This document shows, piece after piece, positions 1 to 6,451 of a DNA stretch of 13,987 bases (position 1 is its first letter; every line of letters starts with the position of its first letter). The notes beneath the pieces are model-generated. The model was not told where the DNA came from. It was given only the letters and a program-made list of their open reading frames with translations, and made no database searches. Source of the DNA: Candidatus Intestinimonas stercorigallinarum. Lineage in GTDB: Bacteria; Bacillota; Clostridia; Oscillospirales; Oscillospiraceae. The DNA lies in assembly GCA_019115345.1 (NCBI GenBank), contig DXDV01000242.1, forward strand, positions 1 to 13,987, written 5' to 3'. The position numbers and the translations under genes were made by a program.

Positions 1-120
1 TTTATTACGAATATTCTCATTTTTCTGATGCCCTTCGTGATACTGTTTCTGCCCGCGGCCTTGATTTTAGGCAGCAAGGCGGGCAAATGGCTGTGCCGGC
101 ATTTTGAATATGTGCCCTAA
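1..120 (+). CDS. C-terminal tail of an unidentified membrane protein (partial)
   Basis: The frame is open from the first base of the window and ends at TAA 118-120, giving the last 39 residues of a protein whose start lies outside. The first 25 or so residues form one very hydrophobic stretch (ILIFLMPFVILFLPAALIL), which looks like a transmembrane helix. A short basic tail with one Cys and one His follows (GKWLCRHFEYVP). No family is recognisable from so little sequence. It is convergent with yebC, and the two are separated by a long perfect hairpin. It is the only plus-strand gene in the left 13 kb of the window. Confidence 0.55.
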   Translation, partial: FITNILIFLMPFVILFLPAALILGSKAGKWLCRHFEYVP

Positions 121-140
121 TTTGGGGGGGCCCTGGACGA

Positions 141-175
141 AACAGGAGCCTGCCGCGGCGCGGCAGGCTCCTGTT
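141..175. terminator. Long perfect hairpin between convergent genes, probable bidirectional terminator
   Basis: A perfect inverted repeat: 16-nt arms at 141-156 and 160-175 with a 3-nt loop, very GC-rich. It lies between the stop of the plus-strand membrane protein (120) and the stop of yebC (186), where a shared terminator is expected. Neither side carries a real T-run, so it is not a textbook intrinsic terminator. It may instead act as a transcript 3'-end barrier or a weak terminator in both directions. Confidence 0.65.
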
Positions 176-185
176 ATAGATCCGC

Positions 186-914
186 TCAGTCCTGGTCCCA
201 GTTGTGCCAGACGTTCTGCACGTCGTCGTTGTCCTCCAGCAGGTCGATGAGCTTCTCCATGTTCTTGATGTCGTCCTCATTTTCCAGTTTGACGTAGTTC
301 TGAGGCACCATCTCCACGGCGGCCTGCAGGAAGGTGTAGCCCTTCTCCTCCAGAGCGGCCAGAACGGTACCGAAGGCGTCGGGATCGGTGTAGACCTCGA
401 AGGTCTCCTCCTCCACCTGCATGTCGTCGGCGCCGGCGTCCAGGGCGTCCATCATGACGGTATCCTCGTCCAGATCCTCTTTCTCGATGACGATGACGCC
501 CTTGCGGTCGAAGGACCAGGACACGCAGCCGGTGGCGCCCAGGCCCTTGCCGTACTTGTCCAGCAGGTGGCGGACCTCGGGGGCGGTGCGGTTGCGGTTA
601 TCGGTGAGGGCGTCCACGATCACGGCCACGCCGGAGGGGCCGTAGCCCTCGTACACCACGTTCTCATAGCTGTCGGTGTTGCCGGAACCCAGGGCCTTGT
701 CGATGGTGCGCTTGATATTGTCGTTGGGCATGTTGGCCGCTTTTGCCTTGGCGATGACGGTGGCCAGGCGGGAGTTGTTGTTGGGGTCGCCGCTGCCCCC
801 CTGCTTCACCGCCACGATCATCTCGCGGGCGATCTTGGTGAACATCTGGGAGCGCTTGGCGTCGGCCGCGCCCTTGGTTTTCTGGATATTATGCCACTTG
901 GAATGTCCTGACAT
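186..914 (-). CDS. yebC: YebC/PmpR family regulator or translation factor
   Basis: A 242-residue protein of the universal YebC/TACO1 family. It opens with the diagnostic MSGHSKWHNIQ, followed by the KGAADAKRSQMFTKIAREM segment and the family core GPSGVAVIVDALTDNRNRTA. It ends with the acidic DLLEDNDDVQNVWHNW. The length is usual for the family. The start at 914 is chosen because it gives the conserved N-terminus and has AGGGG nine bases upstream; the frame stays open seven codons further. Family members have been described as transcription regulators and, more recently, as factors that help ribosomes through proline stretches; the sequence alone does not decide which applies here. It has its own putative promoter in the short gap after nif3. 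Confidence 0.96.
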   Translation of the reverse strand: MSGHSKWHNIQKTKGAADAKRSQMFTKIAREMIVAVKQGGSGDPNNNSRLATVIAKAKAANMPNDNIKRTIDKALGSGNTDSYENVVYEGYGPSGVAVIVDALTDNRNRTAPEVRHLLDKYGKGLGATGCVSWSFDRKGVIVIEKEDLDEDTVMMDALDAGADDMQVEEETFEVYTDPDAFGTVLAALEEKGYTFLQAAVEMVPQNYVKLENEDDIKNMEKLIDLLEDNDDVQNVWHNWDQD

Positions 915-955
915 TGGATTCGTCCCCTTCTGCAATTCTCAAAAATAGCGAAAGT

Positions 956-984
956 ATTCTATCATAAAGGCCCATGCGGCGCAA
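956..984 (-). promoter_or_regulatory. Putative sigma-A promoter of yebC
   Basis: On the minus strand, TTGCGC (979-984), a 17-nt spacer and TAGAAT (956-961) preceded by TG one base away (extended -10). It sits in the gap between the nif3 stop and the yebC start, giving a leader of about 35 nt. The -35 is weak and the -10 is good. Confidence 0.5.
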
Positions 985-987
985 GTC

Positions 988-1788
988 CTAGCAGTAAGAA
1001 AATACCTCTCTGTGCCGCTGGGTCAGCAGGATCTCCACCTCTGGGAAGGCCCGGCGGAGGGCGTCGGCCACAATGGGACAGATCACGTTTTCGGTGGGAT
1101 AGTGTCCGGCGTCGATGAGGTTGAGCCCCATGTCCCGGGCGTCCAGGAACTGGTTGTACTTTACGTCTGAAGTGACGAAGGTATCGCAGCCCAGGGCCAG
1201 GGCCAGATGGCCCATATCGCCGCAGGCGCCGCCCCCCACTGCCACCCGGGACACGGGCCGGCCGGCGTCCACGTACCGGACGCCGTTGGCCCCCAGAGCC
1301 TCCTTCACAAAGGCGGCGTAGTCCGCCGTATGGGTGGGCGCACCGGCGGGAGCCTTCCCCGCCCGGCCGATGCCGATGGGACGGCCCTGGCGGTCGGTAC
1401 CGGAGGGCTCCAGCACCACCGTATCGGTGAGACCCAGGCGGGCGGCCAGGGCGTCGTTGACGCCGCCCACCGAGGCGTCCAGATTGGTGTGGGCGCAGAT
1501 GGCGGCGATCCCGTCCTCCGCCAGCGCCAGCAGGGTCCGCCCCGTGGGATCGCCGTCCGTCAGGGAACGGATGGGGTGAAAGATGACCGGATGGTGGGAG
1601 ACGATGAGCTGCGCTCCCTGCTGCGCGGCCTCCCGCGCCACAGCTTCGGTGATGTCCAGCGACACCAGCAGCCGGGTAACGGTCTTGTCTCCCCGGCCCA
1701 CCAGGAATCCGGCGTTGTCAAAGTCCATCTGGGTCTCAAAGGCCGCCAGGCCGTCCAAAAAGTCAAATACCGCCTTTACCGTTGCCAT
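988..1788 (-). CDS. Nif3-like dinuclear metal centre hexameric protein
   Basis: A 266-residue member of the Nif3/YqfO (NIF3, formerly 'GTP cyclohydrolase I type 2') family, whose cellular role is still unclear. Visible metal-site motifs are SHHP (His65-His66), HTNLD (His100, Asp104) and GHYPTE near the C-terminus (His229, Glu233), which match the conserved two-metal site of the family. It is the short form, lacking the extra PII-like insert of longer homologues. The start at 1788 has a strong AAGGAGG-type site and gives a normal N-terminus (MATVKAVFDFLD). The frame is open much further upstream, but that part is trmK read in another frame. Its first 13 bases overlap the end of trmK, so the two are very likely translationally coupled. 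The trmK-nif3 pairing is common in Firmicutes. Confidence 0.93.
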   Translation of the reverse strand: MATVKAVFDFLDGLAAFETQMDFDNAGFLVGRGDKTVTRLLVSLDITEAVAREAAQQGAQLIVSHHPVIFHPIRSLTDGDPTGRTLLALAEDGIAAICAHTNLDASVGGVNDALAARLGLTDTVVLEPSGTDRQGRPIGIGRAGKAPAGAPTHTADYAAFVKEALGANGVRYVDAGRPVSRVAVGGGACGDMGHLALALGCDTFVTSDVKYNQFLDARDMGLNLIDAGHYPTENVICPIVADALRRAFPEVEILLTQRHREVFSYC

Positions 1789-2489
1789 GTATCCCACTCC
1801 TCCTTCATCTGAACAAGCGACTCGGCCAGGACCTCCATCCGGGCCAGGCGTGCCTGGTCCTCCGCCCGGCTGGATCGGCGCAGGCCCTCCACCGTGCGGA
1901 CGGCCCTCCGGCACAGCCGTTCCAGATATGCTCCCCGCAGCGGAGAGACCATTCCACGGTATTGCCGCCCCGCCCATTCCTCCGCCGGTGTGAGGGGGAC
2001 CATAGACCCAGGAATGGCGGCCAGCAGGACATACATGGTCCTCCCCTCCATCACCAACTCCTCGCCGGTGATGCGGAAGCCATTGCGCCAAAGCCAGCCC
2101 CGCAGCTCCTCCACCGAGGTCATGGGCTGGAGGAGAAAGATGTGCTCACCCGAAGCCGCCCATGGGCAGGCGCCTAAAATGGCGGCGATGGTCTCTCCAC
2201 CCATGCCGGCGATGGCGCACACGTCCACCTCATTCCCCCGGATGGGGGCGAGCCCATCGCCGAGGCGGAAGGAGACCTTGGCGGTCAGGCCGTGCCGCCG
2301 GGCGGTCTCCCGGGCCTGCTCCAGGGGTCCTGTCCGCAGGTCGCTGGCGATGGCGCTTTGTATGATCCCCCACTCCAGCAGCCACACGGGCAGCCGGGCG
2401 TGGTCGGTGCCCACGTCGGCAAAGCGCGCCCCCTTGGGTACCTGCCGGGCCAGGGCCAGCAGCCGGGGCGTCAGTTCGATGGGTCTCAC
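1776..2489 (-). CDS. trmK: tRNA (adenine22-N1)-methyltransferase TrmK
   Basis: A 237-residue class I SAM-dependent methyltransferase of the COG2384/TrmK family, which methylates N1 of A22 in bacterial tRNAs. The SAM-binding loop is seen at residues 23-30 (FADVGTDH), with an acidic residue in the following strand (ASDLRTG). AGMGG at residues 94-98 and LLQPMTS further on are family signatures. The C-terminal third is a charged helical region. The start is GTG at 2489, preceded by a purine-rich AGGGGAGAAGAGG stretch; the nearby ATG at about 2508 is in another frame. It overlaps nif3 by 13 bp. No independent promoter is evident, and the upstream gene's terminator ends only about 30 bases before the start. 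Confidence 0.93.
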   Translation of the reverse strand: MRPIELTPRLLALARQVPKGARFADVGTDHARLPVWLLEWGIIQSAIASDLRTGPLEQARETARRHGLTAKVSFRLGDGLAPIRGNEVDVCAIAGMGGETIAAILGACPWAASGEHIFLLQPMTSVEELRGWLWRNGFRITGEELVMEGRTMYVLLAAIPGSMVPLTPAEEWAGRQYRGMVSPLRGAYLERLCRRAVRTVEGLRRSSRAEDQARLARMEVLAESLVQMKEEWDTWQR

Positions 2490-2520
2490 CCTCTTCTCCC
2501 CTTTCCATGGATCGTTGCAT

Positions 2521-2553
2521 ACAAAAACGGAGCGGTAACAACCGCTCCGTTTT
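2521..2553 (-). terminator. Intrinsic terminator of the DUF1858 gene
   Basis: A 10-bp GC-rich perfect stem (arms 2527-2536 and 2541-2550, loop AACA) followed on the minus strand by a T-rich run (TTTTTGT). It begins 12 bases after the stop of the DUF1858 gene. Confidence 0.88.
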
Positions 2554-2561
2554 GTACTGCG

Positions 2562-2768
2562 TCAGTTGGCGGCAGGAACGATGGAGTTGATCTTCTCCAG
2601 AAGGGCGTCCACATCTACGCCGTGGACCATGCAGGCCTGCTCCACGGTCTCGCCGCGGGAGGAGGGGCAGCCCAGGCAGTGCATGCCGATGGAGAGGAAC
2701 ACGGGCGCGGTCTCAGGGGCGATGTCCAGGATGTCGCCGATGATGGTATCCTTGGTGATGGTAGCCAT
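2562..2768 (-). CDS. DUF1858 redox-disulfide domain protein
   Basis: A 68-residue single-domain protein matching the DUF1858 / hybrid-cluster-protein-associated redox disulfide family. The fold signature is MATITKDTIIGDILDI at the start, then GMHCLGCPSSRGETVEQAC, with a CxxC pair at Cys31 and Cys34 and a third Cys at 46. Family members occur alone or fused to anaerobic redox enzymes and are thought to carry a reactive disulfide or bind a cofactor; the exact function is unknown. The start ATG is preceded by GGAGG at nine bases. It is a stand-alone unit with its own promoter and terminator, and an inverted repeat overlaps the promoter -10, suggesting regulation. Confidence 0.9.
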   Translation of the reverse strand: MATITKDTIIGDILDIAPETAPVFLSIGMHCLGCPSSRGETVEQACMVHGVDVDALLEKINSIVPAAN

Positions 2769-2797
2769 AAAAATAAACCTCCAAAAAGCTAGGATTT

Positions 2798-2817
2798 GGG
2801 TATGCCTTAGTATACCC
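2798..2817. repeat. Imperfect palindrome over the DUF1858 promoter -10, possible operator
   Basis: GGGTAT (2798-2803) and ATACCC (2812-2817) form an inverted repeat with an 8-nt centre; one further base pair and a G-T pair extend it inward. It covers the -10 hexamer at 2809-2814. The placement would suit a repressor site. No matching regulator family is identified. Confidence 0.4.
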
Positions 2818-2837
2818 CATCATCCTTCATTTTTCAA
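2809..2837 (-). promoter_or_regulatory. Sigma-A promoter of the DUF1858 gene
   Basis: On the minus strand, TTGAAA (2832-2837), exactly 17 nt, then TATACT (2809-2814). Both hexamers are five of six matches to consensus. The predicted start is near 2802, giving a leader of about 35 nt before the GGAGG site. Confidence 0.75.
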
Positions 2838-2860
2838 TAGGAAACGTAAGATTTCCGACA

Positions 2861-2896
2861 AAGAGAAAAAAGAGACGCCCGCGGGCGTCTCTTTTT
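2861..2896 (-). terminator. Intrinsic terminator of the zinc-ribbon gene
   Basis: Arms AGAGACGCC (2871-2879) and GGCGTCTCT (2884-2892) with a CGCG loop, flanked by A5 and T5 that extend the stem. On the minus strand the hairpin runs into TTTTTCTCTT. It begins 16 bases after the stop of the zinc-ribbon gene. Confidence 0.9.
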
Positions 2897-2911
2897 CAAG
2901 CCGTATGAAAT

Positions 2912-3196
2912 TTAGCGGCCCTGCTCCTCCCGCATGCGGGCGAAGCACTCGCTGCAGTAGACAGGACGGTCGGACTTGGGCTCGAAGGGGACCTTCGCCT
3001 CGCCGCCGCAAGCAGCGCAAGTGGCGGTGAAGTACTCGCGGGGACCGCGGGCAGCGGCCTTGCGGGCGTCACGGCAGGCCTTGCAGCGCTGGGGCTCGTT
3101 CTGGAAGCCGCGCTCAGCGTAGAACTCCTGCTCACCGGCGGTGAACACGAACTCCTGGCCGCATTCCTTGCATACAAGTGTCTTGTCTTCGTACAT
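2912..3196 (-). CDS. Small double zinc-ribbon protein (zf-trcl plus CxxC-x17-CxxC)
   Basis: A 94-residue protein with four CxxC pairs: Cys9/12, Cys38/41, Cys60/63 and Cys81/84. The first two pairs with the segment FxAxxGExxFYAERGFxNEPxRCKxCR match the 'probable zinc-ribbon' family zf-trcl (PF13451). The last two pairs are separated by exactly 17 residues, the spacing that defines the CxxC-x17-CxxC domain. Two zinc sites are therefore likely. No enzymatic motif is present; nucleic-acid or protein binding is a guess from the fold type. The start ATG has AGAGGG eight bases upstream. It follows the sigma-H-like gene by 73 bases without an obvious strong promoter, so it may be partly cotranscribed with it. 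Confidence 0.9.
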   Translation of the reverse strand: MYEDKTLVCKECGQEFVFTAGEQEFYAERGFQNEPQRCKACRDARKAAARGPREYFTATCAACGGEAKVPFEPKSDRPVYCSECFARMREEQGR

Positions 3197-3269
3197 GATC
3201 TTTTCCCTCTCTTTGACTGTTTGCCCAGGTCCGGAATAAACCGACGGTGCTGGGACTGTAATATTGCGT

Positions 3270-3905
3270 TCAGCCTTTGCTGAAGTCGCCGGAAGAAATG
3301 TGCCGCGCTACCTTGCGCCGGATGCGCTGCACGGCGTTGTCCACCGCTTTCGGGGACCGGTCCACCCGGACCGCGATCTCCGCATAGGAATAGCCGCGGA
3401 GAAACAGGGTCAGGATCTTTGCCTCCAAGCCGGATAGCTGTCCCTTGAGCGTCCCAAGACGCTCCCGGCGCTCCTCCCTGCTGATATACATATCCTCAGG
3501 ATTTTGTTGGGGCGGCCGGGACGCGGTATATGGATAACGGTCGGTATTCCCATCAAAAAGAGGGGGTTCGTAAGAGACATAGTGGTTAAGGGGGTCGTGC
3601 TTATCTCTGGCTGCCGCCCGTATGGCGGAGAGGATCCGATTTCGGATACAGGTCTCGGCGTAGGTACGAAAGGCGCTCCCCTTTTCGGGGAGGAATTCCC
3701 GGATGGCGCTCAGCAGACCCATCATGCCCTCCTGAATCAGGTCCTCACTGTCTCCGCCCGCCAGAAAATAGGGGCGGGCACAGATGCGCACCAGCCGGTG
3801 ATAACGCACCACCAGGAGCTCTTCGGCGGCGCGGTCCCCCAAAGAGGCCCGCGCGCACAGTGTCTCATCCGGAAGCGTATTTTGGTCGGTGTCTGCTGAT
3901 TTCAT
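3270..3905 (-). CDS. sigH: Sigma-70 family sporulation-type sigma factor, SigH-like
   Basis: A 211-residue sigma factor whose sequence runs closely parallel to Bacillus subtilis sigma-H. Region 2 contains YFLAGGDSEDLIQEGMMGL (about 46-64) and FRTYAETCIRNRILSAIR. The linker has DPLNHYVSYEPPLFD, and NPEDMYISREE precedes region 4. Region 4 ends with the helix-turn-helix YSYAEIAVRVDRSPKAVDNA. In Bacillus, sigma-H directs early sporulation and transition-phase genes; the same role is inferred. Sigma region 1.1 is absent, as expected. The start ATG has AAGGAG seven bases upstream. A consensus sigma-A promoter lies so close that the transcript should begin at or inside the ribosome site. The gene follows glmM with 83 bases between. 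Confidence 0.88.
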   Translation of the reverse strand: MKSADTDQNTLPDETLCARASLGDRAAEELLVVRYHRLVRICARPYFLAGGDSEDLIQEGMMGLLSAIREFLPEKGSAFRTYAETCIRNRILSAIRAAARDKHDPLNHYVSYEPPLFDGNTDRYPYTASRPPQQNPEDMYISREERRERLGTLKGQLSGLEAKILTLFLRGYSYAEIAVRVDRSPKAVDNAVQRIRRKVARHISSGDFSKG

Positions 3906-3922
3906 TCCAAGACTCCTTGCCT

Positions 3923-3952
3923 ATTATAGGGCGAAAACACCCCGACTGTCAA
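3923..3952 (-). promoter_or_regulatory. Consensus sigma-A promoter of the sigH-like gene
   Basis: On the minus strand, a perfect TTGACA (3947-3952), an 18-nt spacer and a perfect TATAAT (3923-3928). The predicted start at about 3916-3918 falls within AAGGAG (3913-3918), only 11-13 bases from the ATG at 3905. Confidence 0.85.
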
Positions 3953-3988
3953 GCATTTATGCAGATTATTTTAGCTCTTTCCGGAAGA

Positions 3989-5344
3989 TCAAAGGGTTTT
4001 TATGAGATTTGCCAATCGGTTGGCACAGGCGTTGGCGGTCTCCTCGGTTTCGGCCTCCACCATGACCCGGACCAGTGCCTCGGTCCCGGAGGGGCGCACC
4101 AAAATACGGCCGTTGCCCGCCAGACCCTGCTCCTCCCCGGAGATGGCCTCCTTGAGGGCCGCCGAGGCCATGATGGCCTGCTTGTGGGCGTTGTCGGTCA
4201 CAGAGACGTTGACCAGCACCTGGGGATACTGCCGGCAGTCGGCCACCAGCTCGGAAGCCTTGCGCCCGGAGGCCTTGAGGAGGCGCAGGAACTGGAGGGC
4301 GGTGAGCTGGCCGTCGCCGGTGGTGGCGTGCTCCAGGAAGATGGTGTGCCCCGACTGCTCGCCGCCTAGGACGAAGCCGTCCTGGAGCATCCGCTCCAGC
4401 ACATTGCGGTCGCCCACGTCGGTGCACACCGCCTGCATGCCGTTTTCCGCCAGGAAGCGGTGGAGACCGATGTTGGACATCACCGTGGCCACGATGGTGC
4501 TGCCGGGCAGCTTGCCCTGCTCCTTGAGGGCGCGGCCGCAGGCGGCCATGATCTGGTCGCCGTCAATGGGGATGCCCGCCTCGCTGACGGCCAGGAAGCG
4601 GTCGGCGTCGCCGTCAAAGGCCAGGCCCAGGTCGTAATTCCCCGCCTTCACCATGGCGGCCAGGCTGTCGATGTGGGTGGAGCCGCAGTTGGTGTTGATG
4701 TTCACCCCGTCGGGGTCGGCGTTGATGATGTCGCAGTGGAGGCCGTCAAAACGGTCGAAGAGCTGGGGGGCGGTGGCGGAGGCGGCGCCGTTGGCGCAGT
4801 CCACCAGGATCCGCAGGCCGGAGAACCCCTCGGGGGCAGTGGAGACCAGGTGGTCGATGTAGTCGTCCCGGGCGCTCTCGTCGGCATAGATGACCTTGCC
4901 GATACCGTCGTGGGTCTTGAGGGGCAGCTTCTCCACGGCGCCGGAGAGGATCAGCTCCTCGATTTGGCCCTCCAGCTCGTCGGAGAGCTTGAAGCCCTGG
5001 CCGTTGAAGATCTTGATGCCGTTGTGCTCAAAGGGGTTGTGGGAGGCCGAGATGACCACGCCGGCGTCGGCCTTCCGGTCCACCGTCACCCAGGCCACCC
5101 CGGGGGTGGGAATGACGCCCAGATGGAGCACATCCGCCCCGGCGGAGCACAGGCCCGCCACCAGAGCGCCCTCCAGCAGGTCGGAGGAAACGCGGGTGTC
5201 CTTGCCGATGGCCACCAGGGGCTTGCGCCCCTCCTCCCCCCGGAGGACCTGGGCCGTGGCCAGGCCCACCTTGTATGCCAGCGTGGCGTCCAGCCCGGCG
5301 TTGACCACGCCGCGGATGCCGTCAGTTCCAAATAACTTGCCCAT
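3989..5344 (-). CDS. glmM: Phosphoglucosamine mutase GlmM
   Basis: A 451-residue enzyme that converts glucosamine-6-phosphate to glucosamine-1-phosphate, the step before UDP-GlcNAc and hence peptidoglycan. It has the N-terminal MGKLFGTDGIRG, the phosphoserine loop SASHNP with the catalytic Ser at 101, the magnesium loop DGDADR (244-249), the sugar-specificity loop GGEQSGH, and the C-terminal phosphate-binding RPSGTE (417-422). The length is exactly typical. The start ATG has AAGGAG seven bases upstream. It follows ruvB by 33 bases on the same strand with no terminator between, so it is probably the last gene of the ruv operon. No clear terminator was found after it; transcription may run into the sigma-factor gene. 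Confidence 0.98.
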   Translation of the reverse strand: MGKLFGTDGIRGVVNAGLDATLAYKVGLATAQVLRGEEGRKPLVAIGKDTRVSSDLLEGALVAGLCSAGADVLHLGVIPTPGVAWVTVDRKADAGVVISASHNPFEHNGIKIFNGQGFKLSDELEGQIEELILSGAVEKLPLKTHDGIGKVIYADESARDDYIDHLVSTAPEGFSGLRILVDCANGAASATAPQLFDRFDGLHCDIINADPDGVNINTNCGSTHIDSLAAMVKAGNYDLGLAFDGDADRFLAVSEAGIPIDGDQIMAACGRALKEQGKLPGSTIVATVMSNIGLHRFLAENGMQAVCTDVGDRNVLERMLQDGFVLGGEQSGHTIFLEHATTGDGQLTALQFLRLLKASGRKASELVADCRQYPQVLVNVSVTDNAHKQAIMASAALKEAISGEEQGLAGNGRILVRPSGTEALVRVMVEAETEETANACANRLANLIKTL

Positions 5345-5377
5345 ATGCGATCTCCTTTTTTCAAAGTTGGTCCGGAA

Positions 5378-6436
5378 TCAAAAGCTCAGCTGGTCCATGC
5401 CCATCCCGCCGGGGACGGCCAGGCCCAGGTGCTCATAGGCCCGCCGGGTGACACAGCGCCCCCGTGGGGTCCGGGTGAGGAAGCCCATCTGCATCAGATA
5501 GGGCTCATAGACATCCTCCAGGGTGACGGCCTCCTCGTTGATGGTGGCGGCCAGGGTTTCCAGGCCCACCGGGCCGCCGCCATAGTGCTCGATGATGCTG
5601 CGGAGCATCCGCCGGTCTATGGCGTCCAGGCCCAGGTGGTCCACCTCCAGGGCGGTGAGGGCCTCGTCGGCCACCTTTCGGGTGATGACGCCCCCCGCTC
5701 TCACCTGGGCGAAATCCCGGACCCGCCGGAGCATCCGGTTGGCGATGCGGGGAGTGCCCCGGCTGCGGCGGGCGATCTCCATGGCGCCCTCGGCCTCGAT
5801 GGGCACCTCCAGGATACCCGCCGAGCGCTTGACGATGCGGGAGAGCTCCTCCGGGGTGTAGAGCTCCAGCCGCAGGGTGACGCCGAACCGGTCCCGCAGG
5901 GGCGCGGAGAGCTGCCCCGCCCGGGTGGTGGCGCCGATGAGGGTGAATTTGGGCAGGTCCAGCCGGATGGAGTTAGCGGAGGGGCCTTTGCCGATGATGA
6001 TATCGATGGCGAAGTCCTCCATGGCGGGATAGAGGATCTCTTCCACCGAGCGGTTGAGCCGGTGGATCTCATCCACGAAGAGGATGTCGTTCTCCGCCAG
6101 GTTGGTGAGGAGGGCGGCCAGGTCGCCGGGCTTCTCGATGGCCGGACCGGAGGTGATGCGGATGTTGACCCCCATCTCGTTGGCGATGATGCCGCTGAGG
6201 GTGGTCTTGCCCAGGCCGGGCGGGCCGTGGAGCAGCACGTGGTCCAGGGGTTCGCTGCGCATCTTGGCCGCCTGGATAAAGACCTCCAGATTGCCCTTGG
6301 CCTTCTCCTGGCCGATGTATTCCCGCAGGCTCTTGGGGCGCAGGGACCCCTCGTTCTCGTCGTCCCGGGTGAGGGACGTGGTCACCAGAGGGGCTTCGGT
6401 CTCAAACCCGCCGTTATCGGAAAAATCAATGCTCAA
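5378..6436 (-). CDS. ruvB: Holliday junction branch-migration helicase RuvB
   Basis: A 352-residue AAA+ ATPase that drives branch migration with RuvA. Walker A is GPPGLGKTT (71-79), Walker B is LFVDEIHRL (Asp122, Glu123), sensor 1 is IGATTRAG (about 168-174), and the C-terminal winged helix contains GGGPVGLETLA and GFLTRTPRGR. The start is a TTG at 6436, because the only ATG upstream of Walker A that is in frame lies too far inside the conserved domain; a weak AGGGAAG site lies about ten bases upstream. It follows the DUF6054/CPCC gene by 15 bases, so it is probably translated by coupling. ruvA and ruvB, usually adjacent, are here separated by that gene. Confidence 0.97.
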   Translation of the reverse strand: MSIDFSDNGGFETEAPLVTTSLTRDDENEGSLRPKSLREYIGQEKAKGNLEVFIQAAKMRSEPLDHVLLHGPPGLGKTTLSGIIANEMGVNIRITSGPAIEKPGDLAALLTNLAENDILFVDEIHRLNRSVEEILYPAMEDFAIDIIIGKGPSANSIRLDLPKFTLIGATTRAGQLSAPLRDRFGVTLRLELYTPEELSRIVKRSAGILEVPIEAEGAMEIARRSRGTPRIANRMLRRVRDFAQVRAGGVITRKVADEALTALEVDHLGLDAIDRRMLRSIIEHYGGGPVGLETLAATINEEAVTLEDVYEPYLMQMGFLTRTPRGRCVTRRAYEHLGLAVPGGMGMDQLSF

Positions 6437-6451
6437 AGTTTCACTTCCCTT

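Noticed and set aside
1789..2091. N-terminal extension of the Nif3 protein by about 100 codons
   Set aside because: The extension is trmK read out of frame. The internal start at 1788 has an excellent ribosome site and the normal family N-terminus.
2798..2817. A CsoR/CstR-type operator at the DUF1858 promoter
   Set aside because: Those sites have the order TACCC...GGGTA, whereas this repeat is GGGTA...TACCC. The palindrome is kept as an unassigned operator candidate only.
4460..5335. A 291-codon plus-strand open frame opposite glmM
   Set aside because: Val/Gly/Asp-rich shadow of the GlmM codons with no ribosome site or domain.
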